Assembly: GCA_021738245.1 (NCBI GenBank)
Contig: JAIPCJ010000019.1
Span: 1 to 41,645, forward strand
Direction: 5' to 3'
Source of the DNA: Methylotenera sp.
GTDB taxonomy: Bacteria > Pseudomonadota > Gammaproteobacteria > Burkholderiales > Burkholderiaceae_C
Length of the DNA: 41,645 nucleotides
Shown: piece by piece, positions 18,170 to 25,833 of the stretch
Position numbering within the stretch: position 1 is the first letter of the stretch
How the letters are laid out: every line of letters begins with the position of its first letter
The notes under the pieces: model-generated
The model's database searches: none
What the model was told of the DNA's origin: nothing
Seen by the model: only the letters and a program-made list of their open reading frames with translations
Position numbers and translations under genes: made by a program

Positions 18170-19725
18170 GCGACACGCACACCGCACCGTCGCGCGCCTC
18201 GCTGGCCGAGCTGCTGCTGCTCGCCAGCGTCTTCGTGATCGCCGCCTGCGGCCTGGTCTACGAACTGGCGGCGGGCGCACTGGCCAGCTATCTGCTCGGC
18301 GACTCGGTGCTGCAGTTCTCCACCGTGATCGGCGTCTACCTCTTCGCCATGGGCCTGGGCTCGTGGCTGTCGCGCTTCGTGGAGCGGCAGCTCGTGGCGG
18401 TGTTCCTGCAGGTGGAGTTGCTGGTGGGCGTCATCGGCGGCCTGATGCCGGCGGCCCTGTTTGCCGTGCACAGCCTGCTGCCGCCTGGCGAGGGCGCACC
18501 GTTCCGCGTGCTGCTGTACGGGCTGGTGCTGCTGGTGGGCACGCTGGTGGGCTTGGAGATCCCACTGGTGATGCGCATCCTGAAGCGTCACTTCAGCGCG
18601 CGCTACGGGCTGAAGGACCTGGTCTCGCAGGTGCTCACCTTCGACTACCTCGGCGCCCTGCTCGTGGCCCTGGCCTTCCCGCTGGTGCTGGTGCCCCACC
18701 TGGGGCTGGTGCGCACGGGCGTGGCCTTCGGCCTGCTCAACGTGGGCGTGGCGGTGTGGGCCCTGTGGCTCTTCAGGGCGGAGCTGCGGCGCTTGTCCTC
18801 CCACGTGGCAGCCTGTGGACTGTCGGCGGTGCTCCTGCTGGCGGCGCTGCTGGGCGCCGACCACCTCACGACCTGGGCCGAGGACAGGTTCTACGGCGAA
18901 CACATCGTCTTCAAGCAGAGCAGCCCTTACCAGCGCATCGTGGTGACCGACGGACACGCCGGCACGCGGCTGTTCCTCAACGGCAATCTGCAGTTCCATT
19001 CCAAGGACGAGTACCGGTATCACGAGGCCCTGGTGCAGCCGGCGATGGCCGCCCATGGTGCCCCCAAGCGGGTGCTGGTGCTGGGCGGCGGCGACGGCAT
19101 GGCGGTGCGCGAAATCCTGAAGTACCCGAGCGTCGAGCAGGTCACCCTGGTGGAGCTGGACCCGCTGATGACCTCGCTCTTCCGCGACAACCCCAAGCTG
19201 GCCACCCTCAACGCGCATGCCCTGTCCAGCCCCAAGCTGCGCATCGTCAATGCCGACGCCTTCGGCTGGCTCGAGCAGCAGACCGAGGTGTTCGACGTCA
19301 TCGTCATCGACTTCCCCGACCCGTCCAATTTCGCGCTCGGCAAGCTCTACACCGCGAGCTTCTATGACCTGGTGGACCAGCACCTCAGCGCAGGCGGCTA
19401 TGCGGTCGTGCAGACCACCTCGCCGCTGATCGCGCGGCGCAGCTTCTGGACGGTGGTGACGACGATCGAATCCACCGGCCTCACCGCCACGCCCTACCAC
19501 GCCCACGTGCCGAGCTTCGGCGAGTGGGGCTTCGTGCTGGCCTCGCGTCGGCCCTTCCGGCTGCCGACGGCGTTCCCACCGGGCCTGCGGTTCGTCAGCG
19601 TGGGCAGCCTGCCCGCGCTGCTCGACTTTCCCCCTGACATGGCCCGCGTGCCCACCGAGGTGAACCGCCTGTCCAACCAGGTGCTGGTGCAGACCTTCGA
19701 AGAGGAATGGGGCAAGGTGCACTGA
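18166..19725 (+). CDS. Membrane-anchored spermidine synthase-like aminopropyltransferase
   Basis: A 519-residue fusion of seven predicted membrane helices (about residues 15-231) to a spermidine synthase domain (about 245-490). The domain keeps the substrate and SAM features: QSSPYQRIVV, LNGNLQFHSKDEYRYHEAL (271-289), VLVLGGGDG (303-311), LVELDPL and VIDFPDP (380-386) with the catalytic-type Asp. It should move aminopropyl groups from decarboxylated SAM (the SpeD product) to an amine. Loops 70-76, 137-150 and 203-212 are rich in Arg/Lys, so by the positive-inside rule they are cytosolic. With seven helices this would place the catalytic domain outside, a puzzle discussed in the findings. It starts with GTG. 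Confidence 0.9.
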   Translation: MSDTHTAPSRASLAELLLLASVFVIAACGLVYELAAGALASYLLGDSVLQFSTVIGVYLFAMGLGSWLSRFVERQLVAVFLQVELLVGVIGGLMPAALFAVHSLLPPGEGAPFRVLLYGLVLLVGTLVGLEIPLVMRILKRHFSARYGLKDLVSQVLTFDYLGALLVALAFPLVLVPHLGLVRTGVAFGLLNVGVAVWALWLFRAELRRLSSHVAACGLSAVLLLAALLGADHLTTWAEDRFYGEHIVFKQSSPYQRIVVTDGHAGTRLFLNGNLQFHSKDEYRYHEALVQPAMAAHGAPKRVLVLGGGDGMAVREILKYPSVEQVTLVELDPLMTSLFRDNPKLATLNAHALSSPKLRIVNADAFGWLEQQTEVFDVIVIDFPDPSNFALGKLYTASFYDLVDQHLSAGGYAVVQTTSPLIARRSFWTVVTTIESTGLTATPYHAHVPSFGEWGFVLASRRPFRLPTAFPPGLRFVSVGSLPALLDFPPDMARVPTEVNRLSNQVLVQTFEEEWGKVH

Positions 19726-21272
19726 TGCTGAAGCGGCGCGAGGTGCTGCTGGTGGGCCTGGCCATGGCGGGCTGTAGCCAGGAGGCACCGGCCCTGCAAG
19801 GCGGCTGGGTCGGCACGCACCCGGAGCGAGGCCATCGCCTGCGCGGCGCGCTGCCGGCTGCCGGCGGGCCGCTGAAGCAGGCCGGCGTGCTCATCGTGGG
19901 CAGTGGCATCGCCGGCCTGGCCTGCGCGCGGGCGTTGACGCAGCGCGGCGTGGACGACGTGGCCCTGCTCGACCTGGAGGATCAATCGGGCGGCAACAGC
20001 CGCGGCCACCGCATGGCGGGCTCGCCCTGCCCGCTGGGCGCCCACTACCTGCCGGCGCCCGGGGCCGAGGCCCGCGAGGTGTTGGCGCTGCTGCACGAAC
20101 TGGGCCTGGCCACGCACCGCCTGGGCCGCACCGAATGGAACGAACGTCACCTTTGCCACAGCCCACAGGAGCGGCTCTTCTTCGACGGCGCCTGGCATGA
20201 CGGCCTGCTGCCCCCGGCCGACGGCGCGGCGGGCCTGGCCCAGTACCGCCGGTTCGGCGACCTCGTCGCGCAGCGGCAGCGCGACCTGGGCTTCGCGATG
20301 CCCACGCACCGCGCGCCGTGGACGGCCGAGCATGCGCGCCTGGACACGCAGACCTTCACCGCCTGGCTCGATGCCCAGGGCCTGACCGACACCCGCCTGC
20401 GCTGGTACCTGGATTACTGCTGTCGCGACGATTTCGGCGCCGACGCTGCCACCGTCTCGGCCTGGGCGGGGCTGCACTACTTTGCCAGCCGGCACGGCTT
20501 TCACGCCCCCGGCGACGAGACGGCCGAACGTGAACCGGTGCTGACCTGGCCCGAGGGCAACGGCTGGCTGTCTGCCCGCCTGGCGGAGCCCCTGCGCGAC
20601 CGGCTGCACCTGGGCCGCACCGTGCTGCGCGTGAGCGAGGGCCGCCATGGCGTGGAAGCGCTGGCCTGGAACGAGGCCACGCAGGCGCCCGAGCGCTGGG
20701 CGGCGCGCGCCGTTGTGATGGCCACGCCGCTGTTCGTGGCCGCTCGCCTGCTGGCCGAGCCGCCCGCCGCGCTGCGCGCGCTGAAGCAGCCCCATGCGCC
20801 CTGGCTGACGGCCAACATGCTGCTGCGGGAGCCGCTGCTGACGCGGCCAGGCGCCCCGCCGTCCTGGGACAACGTGCGCTACGGCTCCGCGGCGCTGGGC
20901 TATGTGGACGCGCGCCACCAGGACCTGGATCCGACACCCCGTCCCCCGCTGCTGACCGCCTACCTCGCGCTGCCGCAGGCGCAACGGTCCGCCCTGCTGC
21001 AACAGCCCTGGCAACACTGGGCCGGGCGGGTGCTGGACGATCTGGCCGGCACCCATCCCGACCTGCCGGCCAAGGTCGAACGCATCGACCTCTGCCGCTT
21101 CGGCCATGCGATGAGCATCCCGGTACCGGGCCTACGCGGGTCCGCCGAACTCGCGGCGCTCAATGCACAACAGGGCCGCGTGGTGTTCGCGCACAGCGAC
21201 CTGGCGGGCTACTCGGTGTTCGAGGAGGCCTACACGGCCGGCGTGCTGGCGGCGCGTCGCCTCAGCCTCTGA
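19725..21272 (+). CDS. FAD-dependent amine oxidase-like lipoprotein
   Basis: A 515-residue flavoprotein. The N-terminus MLKRREVLLVGLAMAGCSQE combines a twin-arginine-like pair with a lipobox-like MAGC, so it is probably exported folded with FAD and lipid-anchored. The dinucleotide motif VLIVGSGIAGLACARALTQR lies at residues 56-75, followed by a GGNSRGH flavin-loop motif. The C-terminus GRVVFAHSDLAGYSVFEEAY resembles the flavin-closing segment of monoamine/polyamine oxidases. It probably oxidises an amine. The ATG overlaps the aminopropyltransferase stop by one base (TGATG), so it is coupled to it, which makes a polyamine the natural candidate substrate. Its end overlaps speD by 11 nt, tail to tail. 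Confidence 0.82.
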   Translation: MLKRREVLLVGLAMAGCSQEAPALQGGWVGTHPERGHRLRGALPAAGGPLKQAGVLIVGSGIAGLACARALTQRGVDDVALLDLEDQSGGNSRGHRMAGSPCPLGAHYLPAPGAEAREVLALLHELGLATHRLGRTEWNERHLCHSPQERLFFDGAWHDGLLPPADGAAGLAQYRRFGDLVAQRQRDLGFAMPTHRAPWTAEHARLDTQTFTAWLDAQGLTDTRLRWYLDYCCRDDFGADAATVSAWAGLHYFASRHGFHAPGDETAEREPVLTWPEGNGWLSARLAEPLRDRLHLGRTVLRVSEGRHGVEALAWNEATQAPERWAARAVVMATPLFVAARLLAEPPAALRALKQPHAPWLTANMLLREPLLTRPGAPPSWDNVRYGSAALGYVDARHQDLDPTPRPPLLTAYLALPQAQRSALLQQPWQHWAGRVLDDLAGTHPDLPAKVERIDLCRFGHAMSIPVPGLRGSAELAALNAQQGRVVFAHSDLAGYSVFEEAYTAGVLAARRLSL

Positions 21273-21627
21273 GCCACTGCTGCCGGCTCACTTCGCCGGG
21301 GGCAAAGGCGAGGATCAACGCCTCCAGCAGGCACCGGGCCTTGTCGCTGTTGTCGCCGCCGTAATTGCAGACGTAGACATCCAGCGTCACCGCGCCCAGT
21401 TCAGGCCAGGTGTGCACGGCCACATGCGACTCGGCCAGCAGCACCACACCGGTGATGCCGCTTTGGCCATCGGCCGGGCCGAAGCGATGCATCAGCTCGG
21501 CCACGCCGCTGAGGCCTGCCGCGCGCACCGCATCACCACAGGCGGTGGCCAGTGCGGTGGTGTCCGTCATCAACAGCCGCCCAGGGTCGACACCGCGCAG
21601 GTCCGCGGTGAGGTGCAGGCCCTTCAT
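21262..21627 (-). CDS. speD: S-adenosylmethionine decarboxylase proenzyme SpeD
   Basis: A 121-residue class-1b prokaryotic AdoMetDC that makes decarboxylated SAM, the aminopropyl donor for spermidine synthases. It self-cleaves between Glu66 and Ser67 in LLAESHVAVHTWPE, Ser67 becoming the pyruvoyl group; His72 and the catalytic Cys87 (DVYVCNYG) are present, so it should be active. It starts MKGLHLTADL, the usual family N-terminus. The ATG lies 4 nt after the moaD stop, so it is the last gene of the leftward alaA/hom-thrC-moeA-moaD group, while its functional partner (the aminopropyltransferase) is on the other strand and converges on it with an 11-nt overlap. Confidence 0.93.
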   Translation of the reverse strand: MKGLHLTADLRGVDPGRLLMTDTTALATACGDAVRAAGLSGVAELMHRFGPADGQSGITGVVLLAESHVAVHTWPELGAVTLDVYVCNYGGDNSDKARCLLEALILAFAPGEVSRQQWLRG

Positions 21628-21631
21628 CGAA

Positions 21632-21889
21632 TCATCCGCCGGTGACGGGCGGGAAAAAGGCGAGTTCGTCGCCCTCGGCCAGCACCACGGTCTCGGCGGC
21701 CATCTTCTGGTTGACGGCGGCACGTACGGCGCGGCTGCGGGCCAGCGCTTCGGCATGCACGCCGCCGCGTGCCATCAGGGCGTCGCGGGCGTGGCCGACC
21801 GTGCTGCCCGAAGGCAGCGTCAGCGAGTCGGTCTCCCCCAGCTTTTCGCGCAGCGAGGCGAAGAAGCGCAGCGTCACGGTCACGCTCAT
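21632..21889 (-). CDS. moaD: Molybdopterin synthase sulfur-carrier subunit MoaD
   Basis: An 85-residue ubiquitin-fold protein ending in the required Gly-Gly (FFPPVTGG), which is adenylated and thiocarboxylated before giving sulfur to precursor Z in complex with MoaE. The fold is visible in VTLRFFASLREKLG, the middle helix and VLAEGDELAFFP. Its start overlaps the moeA stop by 4 nt. It is separated from its partner moaE by the 12.4-21.3 kb block, although both genes point the same way. Confidence 0.94.
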   Translation of the reverse strand: MSVTVTLRFFASLREKLGETDSLTLPSGSTVGHARDALMARGGVHAEALARSRAVRAAVNQKMAAETVVLAEGDELAFFPPVTGG

Positions 21890-23094
21890 GCCAGCAGCTC
21901 CGAGAAGGGAATGAAGCGCACGGCATCCCCCTTGGCAAAGGCCTGGCCGGCCGCGTTGTCCAGCAGGCCGTCTGCCCAGAAGGCCGACGTCAACACGCCG
22001 CTGCTCTGGTTGCCGAACAAGGCCAGGCCGCTGGCCTCGTCCAGGCGCACGCGCAGGAACTCGCGGCGCTTGTCGGGCTTGGGCCAGTCGAAGCCGGCCG
22101 GGATGAGGTAGCCGCGCGGAGCGAGGCGCGACGCGCCCTGCAGCTTGAGCAGGAAGGGTCGCACCAGCACCAGGAAGGTCACGAGGCTGGAGACCGGATT
22201 GCCCGGCAGGCCGATGAAATGGGCGTCGCCCACGCGGCCATAGGCGAAGGGCTTACCCGGCTTGATCGCAATCGCCCACAGGTCCAGCTGGCCTTCGGCC
22301 TGCACGGCGGGCTTGAGATGGTCTTCCTCGCCCACGGAGACACCGCCCGACGTGACGATCACGTCGGCCTGCGAGGCGGCCTCACGCAGCGCGGCGCGGG
22401 TCGCATCGAGCTTGTCGGGCACGATACCCAGGTCGATGACCTCACAGCCCAGGCCTTCCAGAAGCGCCCGCAGCGTGAAGCGGTTGGAGTTGTAGATGGC
22501 GCCGGGCGGCAGCGGCTCGCCGGGCATCACGAGCTCGTCGCCCGTGGAGAACAGCGCCACGCGGGCCCGGCGGGTCACGGTCAGCGCGGCCGCGCCGGCG
22601 GTGGCAGCCAGGCCCAGCGCGACGGCATCCAGCCGCGTCCCGGCAGGCAGAACGACGCTGCCGGTCTTCACGTCCTCGCCGCGCAGTCGCACATGCTGGC
22701 CCGGCCTGACCGGCTGGGTCACGCGCACGCGGCTTTCCACCAGCTCGGTGTGCTCCTGCATGACGACCGTGTCGGCCCCCGGCGGCACCTGGGCGCCGGT
22801 GAAGATGCGCGCCGCCTCGCCAGGGGCGAGCGGATGCGGCACGCTGCCGGCCGGGATGCGCTGCGTGACCGGCAGCTCGCCGCCCACGTCGGCCGCGCGC
22901 AGCGCATAGCCGTCCATGGCGGAGTTGTCGGCCGGCGGCACATCGACCGGAGAGATCAGATCCGCCGCCAGCACCCGGCCGCGCGCAGCGGTGGTGGGCA
23001 GCGTCTCAACTTCAGCAAGGGGCTGGACCTGCGCCAGCAGTGTGGCCAGCGCGTCGTCCAACGGGGTCAGGGCAGGTTTCTTGGCATCAGACAT
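21886..23094 (-). CDS. moeA: Molybdopterin molybdenumtransferase MoeA
   Basis: MoeA inserts molybdate into adenylated molybdopterin, the last general step of molybdenum cofactor synthesis. The 402-residue product is normal length. Domains follow the usual order: an N-terminal part with SPVDVPPADNSAMDGYALR, the beta-rich domain with IFTGAQVPPGADTVVMQEHT, and the MogA-like catalytic domain with ALFSTGDELVMPG, IYNSN, DVIVTSGGVSVGEEDHLK and FIGLPGNPVSSL. A C-terminal beta-barrel (MoeA_C) ends the protein. It overlaps thrC by 8 nt upstream and moaD by 4 nt downstream, so amino-acid and cofactor genes are on one transcript. Confidence 0.96.
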   Translation of the reverse strand: MSDAKKPALTPLDDALATLLAQVQPLAEVETLPTTAARGRVLAADLISPVDVPPADNSAMDGYALRAADVGGELPVTQRIPAGSVPHPLAPGEAARIFTGAQVPPGADTVVMQEHTELVESRVRVTQPVRPGQHVRLRGEDVKTGSVVLPAGTRLDAVALGLAATAGAAALTVTRRARVALFSTGDELVMPGEPLPPGAIYNSNRFTLRALLEGLGCEVIDLGIVPDKLDATRAALREAASQADVIVTSGGVSVGEEDHLKPAVQAEGQLDLWAIAIKPGKPFAYGRVGDAHFIGLPGNPVSSLVTFLVLVRPFLLKLQGASRLAPRGYLIPAGFDWPKPDKRREFLRVRLDEASGLALFGNQSSGVLTSAFWADGLLDNAAGQAFAKGDAVRFIPFSELLA

Positions 23095-24478
23095 GGGCGT
23101 GAATGTAGGCCTTCACGGCTTCCACATCCACGCGCATGACTTTCACGCGCTTGGGCAGCGCTTCGATGCCTTCCAGGCCCGCAGGCCGCGGCGGCTCCGT
23201 GCCCAGGGCTTCGACGATGGTGGCCGCGAACTTGGCCGGCAGCGCGGTCTCCAGCACCAGCATGGGCACGGCCGGGTCGCGCTGCTCCAGGGCCACCTTC
23301 AGGCCATCGGCCGTGTGCGGGTCGATGACCACACCATGCTCGGCATGACAGCGGCGGATGGTGGCCACACGGTCGGCATGCGTGCTGCGGCCGGACTTGA
23401 AGCCGAAGCGGGCGATGGCGGCATGCTCGTCCGCCGTCAGCGAGAAGCCGCTGGCCGTGAAGGCCTGCTTCACGCGGGCAGCGTCGCGGCCGAGCAGGTC
23501 GAACACGAAGCGTTCGAAGTTGCTGGCCTTGGAAATGTCCATCGACGGGCTGGAGGTCTCGTGCGTGTCGGCTGTGCCGCGCGGTTTGTAGGCCCCGGTG
23601 CGGAAGAACTCGTCGAGCACGTCGTTCTCGTTGGTGGCCACGACGAGCTTGTCGATCGGCAGCCCCATCATGCGCGCCACATGCCCGGCGCAGACGTTGC
23701 CGAAGTTGCCCGACGGCACCGTGAAGCTGACCTTCTCGGCATTGCTCTTCGTGGCCTGGAAGTAGCCGGCGAAGTAGTACACCACCTGCGCCAGCAGCCG
23801 CGCCCAGTTGATGGAGTTGACCGTGCCGACGCGGTGCTCGCGCTTGAAGGCGAGGTCGTTGGACACCGCCTTGACGATGTCCTGGCAGTCGTCGAACACG
23901 CCTTCGATGGCGATGTTGTGAATGTTGGCGTCCTGCAGGCTGAACATCTGCGCCTGCTGGAAAGGGCTCATGCGGCCGTGCGGGCTGAGCATGAAGACGC
24001 GCACACCCTGCTTGCCGCGCATCGCGTACTCGGCCGCGCTGCCGGTGTCGCCGGACGTGGCACCCAGGATGTTCAGTGTTTCGCCACGCCGGCCGAGTTC
24101 GTACTCGAACAGCGCGCCGAGCAGCTGCATCGCCATGTCCTTGAAGGCCAGCGTCGGGCCGTTGGACAGGCCTTCCAGCGCGAGGCCTCCACCGAGCCAG
24201 GTCAGCGGGGTGATCTCCTTCGTACCAAAGACCTCAGGCGTGTAGACACGGTGCGTGATGGCGCGCAGGTCGTCGGCCGGAATGTCGTCGATGTAGAGCG
24301 ACAGGATCTCGAACGCGAGGTCGGCATAGGCCAAGCCGCGCCAGCGCGTGAGCGTGGCGTCGTCGACCTGAGGGTAGGCCTTGGGCAAGTAGAGGCCGCC
24401 GTCAGGGGCGAGGCCTTCGAGGAGGATGTCGGAGAAGCCGCGCTCGGCCTGATCGCCACGGGTGCTGATGTACTTCAT
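23087..24478 (-). CDS. thrC: Threonine synthase
   Basis: ThrC converts O-phosphohomoserine to threonine with pyridoxal phosphate. At 463 residues it belongs to the long bacterial/fungal class. It starts MKYISTRGDQAERGFSDILL, a clear family N-terminus. The PLP lysine is in GPTLAFKDMAMQLL. The phosphate-binding loop and active-site segments ATSGDTGSAAEYA and SFTVPSGNFGNVCAGH are intact. The ATG follows the hom stop by 4 nt, and AAGGAAG within the end of hom serves as ribosome binding site, so hom and thrC are tightly coupled. The stop overlaps moeA by 8 nt. Confidence 0.97.
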   Translation of the reverse strand: MKYISTRGDQAERGFSDILLEGLAPDGGLYLPKAYPQVDDATLTRWRGLAYADLAFEILSLYIDDIPADDLRAITHRVYTPEVFGTKEITPLTWLGGGLALEGLSNGPTLAFKDMAMQLLGALFEYELGRRGETLNILGATSGDTGSAAEYAMRGKQGVRVFMLSPHGRMSPFQQAQMFSLQDANIHNIAIEGVFDDCQDIVKAVSNDLAFKREHRVGTVNSINWARLLAQVVYYFAGYFQATKSNAEKVSFTVPSGNFGNVCAGHVARMMGLPIDKLVVATNENDVLDEFFRTGAYKPRGTADTHETSSPSMDISKASNFERFVFDLLGRDAARVKQAFTASGFSLTADEHAAIARFGFKSGRSTHADRVATIRRCHAEHGVVIDPHTADGLKVALEQRDPAVPMLVLETALPAKFAATIVEALGTEPPRPAGLEGIEALPKRVKVMRVDVEAVKAYIHAHV

Positions 24479-24482
24479 GGGA

Positions 24483-25802
24483 TCAGGCGAGTTCTTCCTT
24501 GCGGAGCTTGACGATGGGCGCCAGAACCGTGGGCAACCCCTGCATCTTGGCCAGCGCCTCGTTCATGCGGCCCTCGACGGTGTCGTGGGTCAGGATGATG
24601 AGGTCGGTCTGGCGCTCGCCGTCGGCTGATTCACGCTGCAGCACGGCGTCGATGGAGATGTCGTGCTCGGCCAGGATGGTGGTGATGCGCGACAACACGC
24701 CGGCCTGATCGGCCACGACCAGGCGCAGGTAGAAGGCGGTCTTCACGTCGGCCATCGACAGCACCGGCGTGTTGCTCATCGCGTCGGGCTGGAAGGCCAG
24801 GTGGGGCACGCGGTGGTCGGGGTCGGCGGTGGCCAGGCGGGTGACGTCGACCAGGTCGGCCACCACGGCCGACGCCGTGGGCTCGGCGCCAGCGCCCTTG
24901 CCGTAGTAGAGCGTGGTGCCGACCGCATCGGCCTGCACGACGACGGCGTTCATCGCGCCCTCGACATTGGCGATCAGGCGCGAGGCCGGGATCAGCGTCG
25001 GGTGCACGCGCAGCTCGAAACCATTCTCCCGGCGGCGGGTGATGCCCAGCAACTTGATGCGGTAGCCGAGCTGCTCGGCGTACTTGATGTCGGTGGCCTG
25101 GAGGCTGGAGATGCCTTCCACATGCGCCTTGTCGAACTGCACCGGCACGCCGAAGGCGATGGCGCTCATGATGGTGAGCTTGTGCGCCGCATCCACGCCC
25201 TCGATGTCGAAGGTCGGGTCGCTCTCGGCATAGCCCAGGCGCTGGGCCTCCTTCAGCACGGTGGCGAAGTCCAGGCCCTTGCTCCGCATCTCGGAGAGGA
25301 GGAAGTTGGTGGTGCCGTTGATGATGCCGGCGATCCACTCGATGCGGTTGGCCGTCAGGCCCTCGCGCAGCGCCTTGATGATGGGGATGCCGCCGGCCAC
25401 GGCCGCCTCGAAGGCCACGGTGACGCCCTTCTCGCGGGCCGCCGCGAAGATCTCGCTGCCATGCAGCGCCAGCAGGGCCTTGTTGGCCGTGACGACATGC
25501 TTGCCGTTGGCGATTGCCTTGAGCACCAGCGAGCGCGCGGGCTCGATGCCACCGATCAGCTCGACGACGATATCGATGTCGGGGTTGTCCACCAGCTGCT
25601 GCGGGTCGGCGACGCAGGGCACACCGTCCCCCACGATGGCCTGGAAGGCCTTGGCGCGCTCGGCATTGCGGGCGGCCACCATCGCGATCTCGATGCCCCG
25701 GCCGGCGCGGCCGCGAATCTCGGCCTGGTTGCGCTGCAAGACGTGGAAAGTGCCGGCACCGACGGTGCCGAGGCCGATCAGGCCGACTTGGATGGCTTTC
25801 AT
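24483..25802 (-). CDS. hom: Homoserine dehydrogenase
   Basis: Hom reduces aspartate semialdehyde to homoserine, the branch point to threonine, methionine and isoleucine. The 439-residue monofunctional form has an N-terminal NAD(P)-binding motif (VGLIGLGTVGAGTFHVL, residues 7-23), the catalytic-domain signature GIINGTTNFLLSEM, and a C-terminal ACT domain (LVVADQAGVLSRITTILAEH) that usually gives feedback inhibition by threonine. No leader-peptide attenuator is visible in the 31-nt gap from alaA, so it is probably transcribed with that gene. Confidence 0.97.
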   Translation of the reverse strand: MKAIQVGLIGLGTVGAGTFHVLQRNQAEIRGRAGRGIEIAMVAARNAERAKAFQAIVGDGVPCVADPQQLVDNPDIDIVVELIGGIEPARSLVLKAIANGKHVVTANKALLALHGSEIFAAAREKGVTVAFEAAVAGGIPIIKALREGLTANRIEWIAGIINGTTNFLLSEMRSKGLDFATVLKEAQRLGYAESDPTFDIEGVDAAHKLTIMSAIAFGVPVQFDKAHVEGISSLQATDIKYAEQLGYRIKLLGITRRRENGFELRVHPTLIPASRLIANVEGAMNAVVVQADAVGTTLYYGKGAGAEPTASAVVADLVDVTRLATADPDHRVPHLAFQPDAMSNTPVLSMADVKTAFYLRLVVADQAGVLSRITTILAEHDISIDAVLQRESADGERQTDLIILTHDTVEGRMNEALAKMQGLPTVLAPIVKLRKEELA

Positions 25803-25833
25803 TGCAGGGCTCTCAGGGACAGGATCAAGTAAC

